DNA of 64,000 bases from Actinomadura citrea (GTDB lineage Bacteria; Actinomycetota; Actinomycetes; Streptosporangiales; Streptosporangiaceae). The notes under the pieces were generated by a model. The model saw nothing but the letters and a program-made list of their open reading frames with translations, was not told the origin of the DNA and searched no databases. The stretch's first letter is position 1; every line of letters starts with the position of its first letter. Made by a program: the position numbers and the translations under genes. Shown in pieces: positions 48,413-56,331 of this stretch. The stretch spans positions 868,001 to 932,000 of the forward strand of contig NZ_JACCBT010000001.1 in NCBI RefSeq assembly GCF_013409045.1. The letters run 5' to 3'.

Positions 48413-49231
48413 ATGGGGCGTATTGCGGGCGTCACTCGTGCGGAGACGCGGGAACGGCTGCTGAGCGCCGCGGCCGACGAGTTCGCGCGGCGCGGCTACG
48501 ACGGGACGCGCGTCGCCGACATCGCGCGGGCCGCCGGCGTCAGCAACGGCGCCCTGTACGCGCACTTCGACTCCAAGGCCGAGCTGCTGGTGGCCGCGCT
48601 CCGCGCGCACGGGCGGCGGCTGCTGGCCGACCTGTTCGACGCCGACCCCGACCGCCCGGTCGTCGAGCTGCTGCTCGCCACCGGGCGATGGCTGCCGAAG
48701 CGCCGCGACGCCCGCGCCCACCTCGTCGTGGAGGCCCTCGTCGCGGCCCGCCGGGACGAGGAGGTCGCCCGTCCCATGCGCGACTACGTCGGCGAGCGCG
48801 GCGACTGGCTCGCCGGGCTCATGCGCATCGCCCAGACGGGCGAGGAGATGGACCCGGCGCTGTCGCCGAACGCGCTCGCCCACCTCTGCCTGCTGCTCGG
48901 GATGGGGAGCGCGCTCATCCCGCCGGACATGCACGCCGTCGGGGACGAGGAGTGGGCCGCGCTGCTCGCGCGGATCGTGGCCGCGCTCGCGCCGCCCCGC
49001 CCCGCCGCCGCCCTACACGGGAGGAACACAGTGAAGGTGCAGATCGATACGAAACGCTGCCAGGGGCACGGCCGGTGCTACGACCTGGCCCCCGGCCTGT
49101 TCGGCGAGGACGACGAGGGCTACGGCACGGTCCTCGGGGACGGCGCCGTCCCCGAGGGCGGGGAGCACGAGGCCCGCCTGGCGGGCGCGAACTGTCCCGA
49201 GCGAGCGATCGACGTTCTCGGGGAGGCGTGA
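48413..49231 (+). CDS. TetR regulator fused in frame to a 3Fe-4S ferredoxin
   Basis: An open frame of 272 residues. Residues 1-205 are a TetR-type regulator (TRVADIARAAGVSNGALYAHF as the helix-turn-helix; a TetR_C ligand domain). There is no stop codon before a 66-residue ferredoxin (from residue 207) with CQGHGRC and ANCPERA, the ligands of a 3Fe-4S cluster. Separate TetR and ferredoxin genes before a P450 are common in actinobacteria; direct fusion is not. A ribosome binding site and GTG inside the frame would also yield free ferredoxin. Upstream in-frame codons reach 48338, but the operator at 48391 favours ATG 48413. Confidence 0.75.
   Translation: MGRIAGVTRAETRERLLSAAADEFARRGYDGTRVADIARAAGVSNGALYAHFDSKAELLVAALRAHGRRLLADLFDADPDRPVVELLLATGRWLPKRRDARAHLVVEALVAARRDEEVARPMRDYVGERGDWLAGLMRIAQTGEEMDPALSPNALAHLCLLLGMGSALIPPDMHAVGDEEWAALLARIVAALAPPRPAAALHGRNTVKVQIDTKRCQGHGRCYDLAPGLFGEDDEGYGTVLGDGAVPEGGEHEARLAGANCPERAIDVLGEA
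49031..49231 (+). CDS. 3Fe-4S ferredoxin from internal start
   Basis: A 66-residue ferredoxin that supplies electrons to the P450 gene starting two bases after its stop. Cys10, His13 and Cys16 form the CxxHxxC motif in which His replaces the second Cys, as in P450-linked 3Fe-4S ferredoxins; the last ligand is in ANCPERAID. GTG 49031 has GGGAGGA five bases ahead, a strong site that argues for independent translation even though the frame is open from the TetR part. Confidence 0.8.
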   Translation: MKVQIDTKRCQGHGRCYDLAPGLFGEDDEGYGTVLGDGAVPEGGEHEARLAGANCPERAIDVLGEA

Positions 49232-49232
49232 G

Positions 49233-50504
49233 ATGACCGCGGACGACCGCTTCGGCAAGAGCTTCAAGGAGGAGCGGGAGAGCCGCCCGCTCGGCACGCG
49301 CAACGAGGTCGTCACGGGCCCGGTCTCCGACTGGGCGACCGACTTCTCCCACCTGGAACCGGAATGGGCCAGCGACCCGTATCCGATCCAGGACGACCTG
49401 CGGCGGCGCTGCCCGGTCGCGCGGACCGAGCGGTTCGGCGGCGGCTGGCTGCCGACCCGCTACGAGGACGTCGCGGCGATCGCCTACGACACCGAGCGCT
49501 TCACCTCCCGCTCGGTCGTCATGAGCAACTTCCGGCCGCCGCGGGAGGTGGCGCCGGTCGGCGTCACGCCGCCGATCTCCTCCGACCCGCCGTTCCACCA
49601 CGACGCGCGCAAGCTGCTGCTCCCGGCGTTCACGAAGTCCGCGGTGGCGCGGCTGGAGCCCGCGACCAGGGCGTACTGCCACGAGCTCATCGACTCCTTC
49701 GAGGGCCGCGACGTCGTGGACGCCGCCCACGAGTACGCGCAGCACATCCCGATCCGGGTCATCGCCGACATGCTCGGCTTCCCGTCCGAGGACGGGCCCC
49801 GGTTCCGCGAGTTCGTCGAGACCACCCTCGAAGGGGTCAACCTCCCGCCGGACGAGCGCATCGCGCGCATGGACAAGCTGTTCGACTACCTGCTGGAGCA
49901 GATCCGCGACCACGTCGCCGACCCGCGCGACGACCTCACCACCTACCTCGTCGAAGCCGAGCTGTACGGGCGCAAGCTCGAACGGTCCCACGTTTCGGGG
50001 ACGATGGCACTGCTGCTCATCGCGGGGATCGACACCACCTGGAGCGCGATCGGCGCCTCGCTGTGGCACCTGGCGAAGACGCCCGCGGACCGCGAGCGCC
50101 TCGTCGCGGACCCGTCGCTGGTGCCGACCGCGATGGAGGAGTTCCTGCGCGCCTTCGCGCCCGTCACGATGGCGAGGCTGGTGCGGGAGGACATGACCTG
50201 GCGCGGCGTCGAGATGAAGGCCGACGACTGGATCCTGCTGTCGTTCCCCGCAGCCAACCGCGACCCGGAGCAGTTCGACCGGGCGGACGAGATCGCCATC
50301 GACCGCGAGGTGAACCGGCACGCCGCCTTCGGCCTCGGCATCCACCGCTGCGTCGGCTCGCACCTGGCCCGCATGGAACTGCGCGTGGCCCTCGAGGTCT
50401 GGCTGGAACGCGTCCCGTCCTTCAGCCTGGCCGACCCGGCGGCGGTCACCTGGGCCGCCGGCCAGGTCCGCGGCCCCCGCACCCTCCCCGTCCGCATCAG
50501 GTAA
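49233..50504 (+). CDS. Cytochrome P450
   Basis: A 423-residue bacterial class I cytochrome P450. The I-helix oxygen-binding motif is AGIDTTWS, the K-helix ExxR is in EEFLRAFAPVTMARL, and the heme loop is FGLGIHRCVGSHLARME with Cys373 as iron ligand. It probably hydroxylates a small organic substrate, drawing electrons from the coupled ferredoxin; a reductase gene is not in the window. The stop overlaps the end of the convergent amidohydrolase gene by eight bases. Confidence 0.92.
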   Translation: MTADDRFGKSFKEERESRPLGTRNEVVTGPVSDWATDFSHLEPEWASDPYPIQDDLRRRCPVARTERFGGGWLPTRYEDVAAIAYDTERFTSRSVVMSNFRPPREVAPVGVTPPISSDPPFHHDARKLLLPAFTKSAVARLEPATRAYCHELIDSFEGRDVVDAAHEYAQHIPIRVIADMLGFPSEDGPRFREFVETTLEGVNLPPDERIARMDKLFDYLLEQIRDHVADPRDDLTTYLVEAELYGRKLERSHVSGTMALLLIAGIDTTWSAIGASLWHLAKTPADRERLVADPSLVPTAMEEFLRAFAPVTMARLVREDMTWRGVEMKADDWILLSFPAANRDPEQFDRADEIAIDREVNRHAAFGLGIHRCVGSHLARMELRVALEVWLERVPSFSLADPAAVTWAAGQVRGPRTLPVRIR

Positions 50505-51549
50505 GGCGTTCGGCCAGCCGGGGGAGCAGGCGGAGGGCGTTCGCCCGGTCGACGGCGTGGTGGGCGCGGTCGTCCAGCACCGGGTCGCGGTCGAGGTCCC
50601 GGGTGTTGAGCGCGACCTCGCGGGCGGAGTTGGCGGGCCAGTCGGTGCCGAACAGGACGCGGTCGGCGCCGGCCGCGGCGATCAGGGACGGTGTGGCGTA
50701 CGGGGACGCCGGCAGAGCCGTGTCGTAGTGGAACCGGCGGAGCGCCGGGCGCATCCTCGCCGGGAGCGGACCGCCGTCCTCCCGGGCCGAGCGCTCGGCG
50801 CGGCCCGCCATGTACGGAAGGAACCCGCCGCCGTGGGACAGGATGACCGACACCCCCGGGTACCGGTCGAGGGTCCCGGCGGCGATCAGGTTGAGCGCGG
50901 TGCGGGTGGTGTCGAGCAGGTAGTCGGCGAGCCAGTCCCCGACGCCCGGCGCCTCGGCCAGGCCCTTGGGGGCGACCGGGTGGGTGAACACGACCGCGCG
51001 GCGCCGGTCGAGCTCGGCCCACAGCGGGTCGAACATCGGTTCCCCGAGGTAGTGCCCGCCGGCGGAGGTGTTGAGGAGCACTCCGTCCGCGCCCAGGTCG
51101 TCGAGGGCGTGGGCGAGCTGCCGCACGGCCAGGTCCGGGTGGAGCATCGCCACGTTGGCGAAGAAGCCGAACCTCGTGGGGTGCTCGCGCGCCAGTTCGG
51201 CCAGCGACTCGTTGCACACCTGGACGCCTGAGGCGGCGACCTTCCGGTCCAGGAACACCTCGGCGGGCACCGGCGCGGAGGCCACCCCGGCGGCGATGCC
51301 GTTGGTGTCCATCGTCCGCAGGGTGTCCGGCAGCGTCCACCGGGCCCAGGACGGCCCGCCGGTCGGCGGGAGGAGGCCCTGCTCGACCGCCCACCGCCGC
51401 ATCCGGGGCGGGACGGCGTGGTGGTGGGTGTCGATCCTGCCGCGCGACCGCCCGGGGGTGGCGGCGGCCGCCTCGCCTGCCGGAACGGCGGCCGCGGCCA
51501 TCGCCAGGCCGGTCACCTGCAGGGCGCGTCGGCGGGTCGTCTCGGGCAT
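50497..51549 (-). CDS. Tat-exported amidohydrolase (ACMSD/decarboxylase family)
   Basis: A 350-residue metal-dependent amidohydrolase of the ACMSD/gamma-resorcylate decarboxylase family. The N-terminus TRRRALQVTG plus Ala-rich helix looks like a twin-arginine signal, which is odd for this mainly cytosolic family. The metal ligands follow: DTHHHAVP (His42-44), THPVAPKGL, LSHGGGFLPY and FGTDWPAN. Likely activity is C-C or C-N bond hydrolysis/decarboxylation of an aromatic-type acid. ATG 51549 has GGGAG seven bases upstream. Divergent from the MarR gene, with two palindromes between. Confidence 0.84.
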   Translation of the reverse strand: MPETTRRRALQVTGLAMAAAAVPAGEAAAATPGRSRGRIDTHHHAVPPRMRRWAVEQGLLPPTGGPSWARWTLPDTLRTMDTNGIAAGVASAPVPAEVFLDRKVAASGVQVCNESLAELAREHPTRFGFFANVAMLHPDLAVRQLAHALDDLGADGVLLNTSAGGHYLGEPMFDPLWAELDRRRAVVFTHPVAPKGLAEAPGVGDWLADYLLDTTRTALNLIAAGTLDRYPGVSVILSHGGGFLPYMAGRAERSAREDGGPLPARMRPALRRFHYDTALPASPYATPSLIAAAGADRVLFGTDWPANSAREVALNTRDLDRDPVLDDRAHHAVDRANALRLLPRLAERLT

Positions 51550-51593
51550 GGGCGTCTCCCTCACTCGTTCGATGCGCCGCCCACCATGCTTTC

Positions 51594-51603
51594 TCTCATG
51601 AGA
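51594..51603. promoter_or_regulatory. MarR operator candidate 1
   Basis: TCTCATGAGA, a perfect 10-bp palindrome between the divergent amidohydrolase and MarR genes. Confidence 0.5.
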
Positions 51604-51604
51604 A

Positions 51605-51620
51605 AGTCTCATCCGAGACT
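51605..51620. promoter_or_regulatory. MarR operator candidate 2
   Basis: AGTCTC-ATCC-GAGACT, a perfect palindrome with 6-bp arms, adjoins the first. Its position close to the MarR start would allow autorepression and control of the divergent gene. Confidence 0.55.
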
Positions 51621-51646
51621 ATATCAGAAGCCCCTAAACTGGTCCC

Positions 51647-52114
51647 ATGCTCGACGACCTGCTCGAACGCCTCCTGTCCGAGGACGGCGACCCCGCCGTC
51701 CGGCATGTGGGGCTCGGCATGCTCCTGGCCTCCGCGCACAACCGGAGCCGGGCGAGCATGAACGACGAACTGCGACCCCTCGGCATCGACGTGCGCGGGT
51801 TCGGCATGCTGCTCGCCCTGGAGATGTACGGGCCGTCCAGCCAGCGGCGCCTCATCGACCTCACCGGCATCGACAAGTCCACGATGGTGCGCATCGTCGA
51901 CGAGCTGGAGGGCGGCGGCCTGGTCCGGCGCGAGCGCGCCCCGCAGGACCGCAGGGCCCACGCGATCAGCCTGACCCCGGACGGGACGCGGGCGCTGGAG
52001 GGCGGGCGGCGCGCCGGCGGCGACGTGGGCGAGCGGCTCTTCGGCTGTCTCGACGGCGACGAGCGGGACCAGCTCGTCGCGTTGCTCCGCCGCATCGCCG
52101 GGCGCGCGGGCTGA
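51647..52114 (+). CDS. MarR family transcriptional regulator
   Basis: A 155-residue winged-helix regulator of the MarR family, with the recognition region RRLIDLTGIDKSTMVRIVDELE and wing RRERAPQDRRAHAISLT. MarR proteins bind as dimers to 16-20-bp palindromes; two lie just upstream. It probably controls the divergent amidohydrolase and perhaps the reductase downstream. The start is 27 bases after the second palindrome. Confidence 0.9.
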   Translation: MLDDLLERLLSEDGDPAVRHVGLGMLLASAHNRSRASMNDELRPLGIDVRGFGMLLALEMYGPSSQRRLIDLTGIDKSTMVRIVDELEGGGLVRRERAPQDRRAHAISLTPDGTRALEGGRRAGGDVGERLFGCLDGDERDQLVALLRRIAGRAG

Positions 52115-52279
52115 GCGGGCGCCCGCGCCGGGACGCGTCGCCTGGTCAGGACGGCATCACGGGACGACGTGTGTCGCGTGAGAGACCGGCGGCGCTGGAT
52201 AGGAGAGAGGTTGCGCCGTCGAGGAGCGCCCAGCGCCGTACAGGAGAGTGAGCATGATCCCTTTGTCGGGCCGGACTTC

Positions 52280-53323
52280 ATGAGCACTGCGGACGAGGTC
52301 GTCGTCCACGAGACGCCGCCGTCCCGCGTCCTGATCGGGCCGGGTGCGAGCGAGCTCGTCGCGGACGAGGTCGTGCGGATCGGGGCGGGGAGGGTGCTGC
52401 TGGTCGCGGCGCCGTCCGCCGCCGGGCCCGCCGACCGGATCGCCGGGGCGCTCGGGGCCCGGCTCGCGGCGCGTTTCGACCGTCCGGCCCCGCACACCCC
52501 GGTCGCCGTGACGGTGCGCGCCATGGAGGCGGCCGCGGGCGCGGACTGCGTGGTCGCGGTCGGCGGCGGCTCCGCGATCGGCTTGGCCAAGGCGGTGTCG
52601 GCACGCACGGGCATGCCGCAGGTCGCGGTGCCGACCACCTATGCGGGCTCGGAGATGACGCCCGTGCTGGGAGAGACCGAGGACGGCGTGAAGACCACGC
52701 GCCGCGCCCCGACGCTGGCGCCCGGCACGGTCGTCTACGACCCCCGCCTCACCCTGGGCATGCCGTCCGGCCTGACCCGGACCAGCGCGATGAACGCGCT
52801 CGCCCATGCCGTCGAGGCCCTGTGGGCGCCGGACGCCACGATGGTCACGGACGCGTTGGCGATCGAGGCCGCGGGCGGCATCCTGGGCGCGCTGCCCGAG
52901 GTGCTGGACGACCTGACCGGACCGGAGGGACGCGCACGTCTCCAGTCGGCCGCGTGGCTGGCCGGGATCTGCCTGGCGCAGACCCGGATGGGGCTGCACC
53001 ACCAGCTCGCCCACGTCCTCGGCGGCGCGTTCGGCCTCCCGCACGCCGAGCTGCACACGATGCTGCTGGCCCACGTCATGGCGTTCAACCTGCCGTCGGC
53101 GCCCGCCGCCTCGGCCCGGCTGGCCCGGGTGGCCGGGCCGGACCCGGTCGCGGTCGTCGCCGCGCTGGCACGGGCGCACCGGGGCCCGACCCGCCTGTCC
53201 GCCCTGGGCGTCCCCCGCGAACGGCTCCCCGAGATGGCCGGGCGGGTGGCCGCCGACCCTTATCCCAACCCCCGGGCGCCGGACGCCGGCGCGGTGGCGG
53301 AACTGCTCGACGCGATGTGGTGA
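52280..53323 (+). CDS. Maleylacetate reductase (iron-type alcohol dehydrogenase)
   Basis: A 347-residue group III alcohol dehydrogenase of the maleylacetate reductase branch, which reduces maleylacetate to 3-oxoadipate at the end of hydroxyquinol and chlorocatechol pathways. Characteristic stretches are GGGSAIGLAKAVSARTG, PTTYAGSEMTPVLGETEDG, and the metal-site region NALAHAVEALWAP and GLHHQLAHVLGG with conserved His. ATG 52280 is preferred; upstream in-frame codons to 52169 lack conservation. A ring-cleavage dioxygenase is not visible nearby. Link with the amidohydrolase suggests a resorcylate-like aromatic pathway. Confidence 0.85.
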   Translation: MSTADEVVVHETPPSRVLIGPGASELVADEVVRIGAGRVLLVAAPSAAGPADRIAGALGARLAARFDRPAPHTPVAVTVRAMEAAAGADCVVAVGGGSAIGLAKAVSARTGMPQVAVPTTYAGSEMTPVLGETEDGVKTTRRAPTLAPGTVVYDPRLTLGMPSGLTRTSAMNALAHAVEALWAPDATMVTDALAIEAAGGILGALPEVLDDLTGPEGRARLQSAAWLAGICLAQTRMGLHHQLAHVLGGAFGLPHAELHTMLLAHVMAFNLPSAPAASARLARVAGPDPVAVVAALARAHRGPTRLSALGVPRERLPEMAGRVAADPYPNPRAPDAGAVAELLDAMW

Positions 53324-53418
53324 GCGGCCGGTAGCGAATATTTCTCACAATGTTCGAATGAGGGCACCGTCCTCTCGCGGTCAAGGGGGCGGTCAATGAC
53401 ATCCTCTATTCTCGATGT

Positions 53419-54111
53419 ATGGCGACTCCCGGTCCGGAGCCCGAATCGAAATCGGTTCGGGTGCTGATTGTCAGTGACAATCCGGTCTCCCGGATCGGAT
53501 TCGCGTCGTTGCTGGACTCGGTGCCGCGCGTGGTCGTCGCGGGCGGCGCGCCCGCTGACCGCGCCCCGGCCGCCGTCCGCGACCACGCGCCCGACGTGGT
53601 GCTGCTGGACGCCTCGCCGCCGCACCCGGGCGCCGTCGGCGGGCTGGTCCGGGCCGCGGCCGCCGTCCGGATCGTCGTGGTCACCGCGACGCAGGACCCG
53701 CACGTCCTCGTGCAGGTGCTCGCCGCCGGGGCGCACGGCTGCCTCACCTACGGCCACTTCGAGCCGGCGGACCTCGCGGACGTGCTGGTCGCGGCGGGGC
53801 GCGGGGAGTCGTCGCTCTCCCCGCCGGTGGTGACCGCGCTCGTCCGCTGGCTGCACGACGGGCCGCGCCGCCGGGTCCCGGCCTGGCCGGGCCACGGGCT
53901 GACGGCCCGGGAGGCCGAGATCCTGGACCTGATCGCGGCCGGGCTGACCAACCGGCAGATCGCACGCCGCCTGGTCATCGCCGAGAAGACCGTGAAGAAC
54001 CACGCGCACCAGATCTACCGCCGGCTGGGCGCGACCGGCCGCGAGCACGCCATCGCCCGCTGGCGGGAATTGCGCCCGGTGTCCGCCGGCGGCGGGGCGG
54101 ACATCCCCTAA
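53419..54111 (+). CDS. Orphan NarL/LuxR-type response regulator, atypical receiver
   Basis: A 230-residue regulator: receiver-like domain (12-130) and LuxR helix-turn-helix (about 160-215, GLTAREAEILDLIAAGLTNR; TVKNHAHQIYRRLG). The receiver has the phosphoacceptor position Asp64 and a Thr in TATQD, but only one acidic residue (SDN instead of DD) and Tyr where the conserved Lys should be (GCLTYGHF). It may not be phosphorylated in the normal way. No kinase is adjacent. It lies immediately before the Pel-like operon and is a candidate regulator of it. Confidence 0.85.
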   Translation: MATPGPEPESKSVRVLIVSDNPVSRIGFASLLDSVPRVVVAGGAPADRAPAAVRDHAPDVVLLDASPPHPGAVGGLVRAAAAVRIVVVTATQDPHVLVQVLAAGAHGCLTYGHFEPADLADVLVAAGRGESSLSPPVVTALVRWLHDGPRRRVPAWPGHGLTAREAEILDLIAAGLTNRQIARRLVIAEKTVKNHAHQIYRRLGATGREHAIARWRELRPVSAGGGADIP

Positions 54112-54163
54112 GGCCGATCACGGGCCGCGGTAAAGCGATTTCCGCAGGCCCCGCGGAGTCCTA

Positions 54164-54179
54164 GGACCGGTCCCGGTCC
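54164..54179 (+). terminator. Short hairpin after the LuxR gene
   Basis: GGACCGG-TC-CCGGTCC, two perfect 7-bp arms, lies 53 bases after the regulator stop. It may end that transcript or act as an operator. Confidence 0.45.
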
Positions 54180-54211
54180 AAGATGGGCCCGGCCCCGCCT
54201 TTACTCGCCCG

Positions 54212-54225
54212 ATGCGGTACCGCAT
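54212..54225. promoter_or_regulatory. 14-bp perfect palindrome upstream of the Pel-like operon
   Basis: ATGCGGTACCGCAT lies about 100 bases before the first gene of the exopolysaccharide operon, followed by a relatively AT-rich stretch (54240-54295) that probably holds its promoter. It is a candidate operator. Confidence 0.55.
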
Positions 54226-54325
54226 GCTCTGGTCGTCCGGTTCGAAAGAACTCAATTGCCTTTCTATTCGGGATGTGAACGGTGTTGAAATTCAGTCGCC
54301 GTCGTCGCGTGCTCCGGGAGGCCCC

Positions 54326-56329
54326 GTGAGCGTCGTCCGCCGCCCCGCCCTCAGCGTCCTCGCCGGGGTGCTGACGGCGGCCGCCCTGACCCTCGGCCCG
54401 CAGCCCCCGGCCACCGCCGCGGGTCCCCGCGTCGACCTGCGGGTCCTCGTCGTCACCGACGGAGGCGCCTCGGTGTCGGCCGTCGCGGACCAGTTGAGGG
54501 CCGAGGGCGTCCCCCACACGACCGTCGACCTGCGCGACTCCGGCCGGCCGGTGATCGACGAGGCGTTCCTGTCCGACACCGTCGACGGGGCGCCGCGCGC
54601 CAGGTACCAGGCGGTCGTGCTGCCCAACGCGGCGCCGTTCGCCGACGCCGCCGAGATGACCGTGCTCGCCGACTACGAGAAGCGGTTCGGGATCCGCCAG
54701 CTCGACTCGTACGTGTACCCGTCCTCCACGGTCGGGATGAACACCCCGGGCTACGCCGGCACTCTGGACGGGACCACGGCCGAGGTCACCGACGCCGGGC
54801 GCGGCGACGCGTTCCGGTACCTGCGCGGGCCCGTGCGGTTCGACGACAACGCCGCCGACGTCGGCGAGAGCTACGGTTTCCTCGCGACACCGCTGCCGGA
54901 CGACCCCGTGGCCGGGGCGTCGTTCCAGACGTTCCTCACCGGGACCGTCCAGGGCAGGACGGGCACGCTCGGCGGCGTCTACGACCACGACGGGCGCAGC
55001 GAGCTGGTGCTGACCTTCAGCGCGAACAGCGACCAGTGGCAGTTCCGGACGATCGGCCACGGCATCGTCACCTGGTTGACCAAGGGCGTCCACCTCGGCT
55101 ACAGCCGCAATTACTTCGGCGTGCACGTCGACGACGTGTTCCTGCCCGACTCGCGGTGGAGCGTCGAGGACGACTGCACTCCCCAGGAGGACTGCCAGGG
55201 TCCGACGCTCACCGAAGAGATCCGCATGAAGCCCGAGGACGTCGCGTTCGCCGACCAGTGGCAGACGCGGCGCGGGTTCGCGCTCGACCTGGCGTTCAAC
55301 GGCGGCGGCAGCGACGACGAGATACGCGAGAAGGGCGGCGACCCGCTCGCCGACGCCTTCGTCGCCGCCCGCGGCAGGTTCCGCTGGGTGAACCACACCT
55401 TCGGCCACGCCTTCCTCGGCTGCCGGCAGGATCTGCGGATCCGGCCGTGGACGTGCGTGAAGGACCCGGTGACCGGCGAGACCCTCTACGTCGGCGCCGA
55501 CGACATCAGGAAGGAGGTCACCGAGAACATCGACTGGGCGACCGCCCACGGCATCGCCCTCGACACCGACGAACTCGTGACCGGCGAGCACTCGGGCCTG
55601 CGGATCCTGCCGCAGCAGCCCGACGACAACCCGAACCTGGCGCCCGCGCTGGCCGGGGCCGGCGTCAGGTGGACGGCGGGCGACGCCTCCCGCGAGGGCG
55701 GGCAGCGGGAACTCGGGAGCGTGCGGACCGTCCCGCGGCACCCGCTCAGCGTCTTCTTCAACGTCGCGACCGAGGCCGAGGAGGTCGACGAGTACAACTG
55801 GATCTACACGCGCCGGGCCGACGGCGGCAGCGGCCTGTGCGAGGACCGTCCCGACACGACGACGTGCATCACGCCGCTCGACCCCGCCACCGGGTTCACC
55901 TCCCACATCGTCCCGACCGACACGCGGATCACGCTGTCGCACATCCTCGGCAACGACCCGCGCCCGCACTACGCGCACCAGTCGAACCTCACAGAGGGCC
56001 GCATCCTGTACACGCTGCTCGACCGGGTCCTCGCCGACTACCGCGCGGTGTTCGCCGAGAACACCCCGGTGACGAACGTCCCGATGTCGGCGGCGGGCGC
56101 CGAGCTGCGCCGGCAGGACGCGTGGCGCGCCGCGCTCAAGGGCGGCGCCGACGTCACCGCCCACCTGCAGGACGGCAGGGTCACGGTCAGGGCGCCCGCC
56201 GGCCTCGACGTGCCGGTCACCATGCCGGAGGGCACCCGGGAGGGCGGGGCGCCGTTCGGCCAGTCCTACGCCGGCGAGCGCTCGGACCACCGGGCCGGGG
56301 ACGTCACCCTCACCCCGCCCGGAGCCTGA
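54326..56329 (+). CDS. Secreted PelA-like polysaccharide deacetylase
   Basis: A 667-residue secreted protein. A signal peptide (1-32, ending ATAA) is followed by a Rossmann-like first domain (RVDLRVLVVTDGGASVSAVA) and a NodB/CE4-like core. The metal/catalytic signatures are HVDDVF (267-272) and the HxxxH pair HTFGH (357-361). This combination is that of PelA-type deacetylases, which N-deacetylate a GalNAc-rich exopolymer outside the cell. The hydrolase domain fused in Pseudomonas PelA is absent; a separate hydrolase-like gene closes the operon. Start is GTG 54326 (GGAGG four bases upstream); an in-frame ATG at 54212 would put 38 residues ahead of the signal peptide. Confidence 0.8.
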   Translation: MSVVRRPALSVLAGVLTAAALTLGPQPPATAAGPRVDLRVLVVTDGGASVSAVADQLRAEGVPHTTVDLRDSGRPVIDEAFLSDTVDGAPRARYQAVVLPNAAPFADAAEMTVLADYEKRFGIRQLDSYVYPSSTVGMNTPGYAGTLDGTTAEVTDAGRGDAFRYLRGPVRFDDNAADVGESYGFLATPLPDDPVAGASFQTFLTGTVQGRTGTLGGVYDHDGRSELVLTFSANSDQWQFRTIGHGIVTWLTKGVHLGYSRNYFGVHVDDVFLPDSRWSVEDDCTPQEDCQGPTLTEEIRMKPEDVAFADQWQTRRGFALDLAFNGGGSDDEIREKGGDPLADAFVAARGRFRWVNHTFGHAFLGCRQDLRIRPWTCVKDPVTGETLYVGADDIRKEVTENIDWATAHGIALDTDELVTGEHSGLRILPQQPDDNPNLAPALAGAGVRWTAGDASREGGQRELGSVRTVPRHPLSVFFNVATEAEEVDEYNWIYTRRADGGSGLCEDRPDTTTCITPLDPATGFTSHIVPTDTRITLSHILGNDPRPHYAHQSNLTEGRILYTLLDRVLADYRAVFAENTPVTNVPMSAAGAELRRQDAWRAALKGGADVTAHLQDGRVTVRAPAGLDVPVTMPEGTREGGAPFGQSYAGERSDHRAGDVTLTPPGA

Positions 56330-56331
56330 CG

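Noticed and set aside
52169..52279. N-terminal extension of the maleylacetate reductase
   Set aside because: The added residues are Arg-rich without similarity to the family, and the conserved fold begins after ATG 52280.
54212..54325. ATG start of the deacetylase at 54212
   Set aside because: It would place 38 polar residues before a clear signal peptide, and the ATG lies in the palindrome; GTG 54326 has a ribosome binding site.
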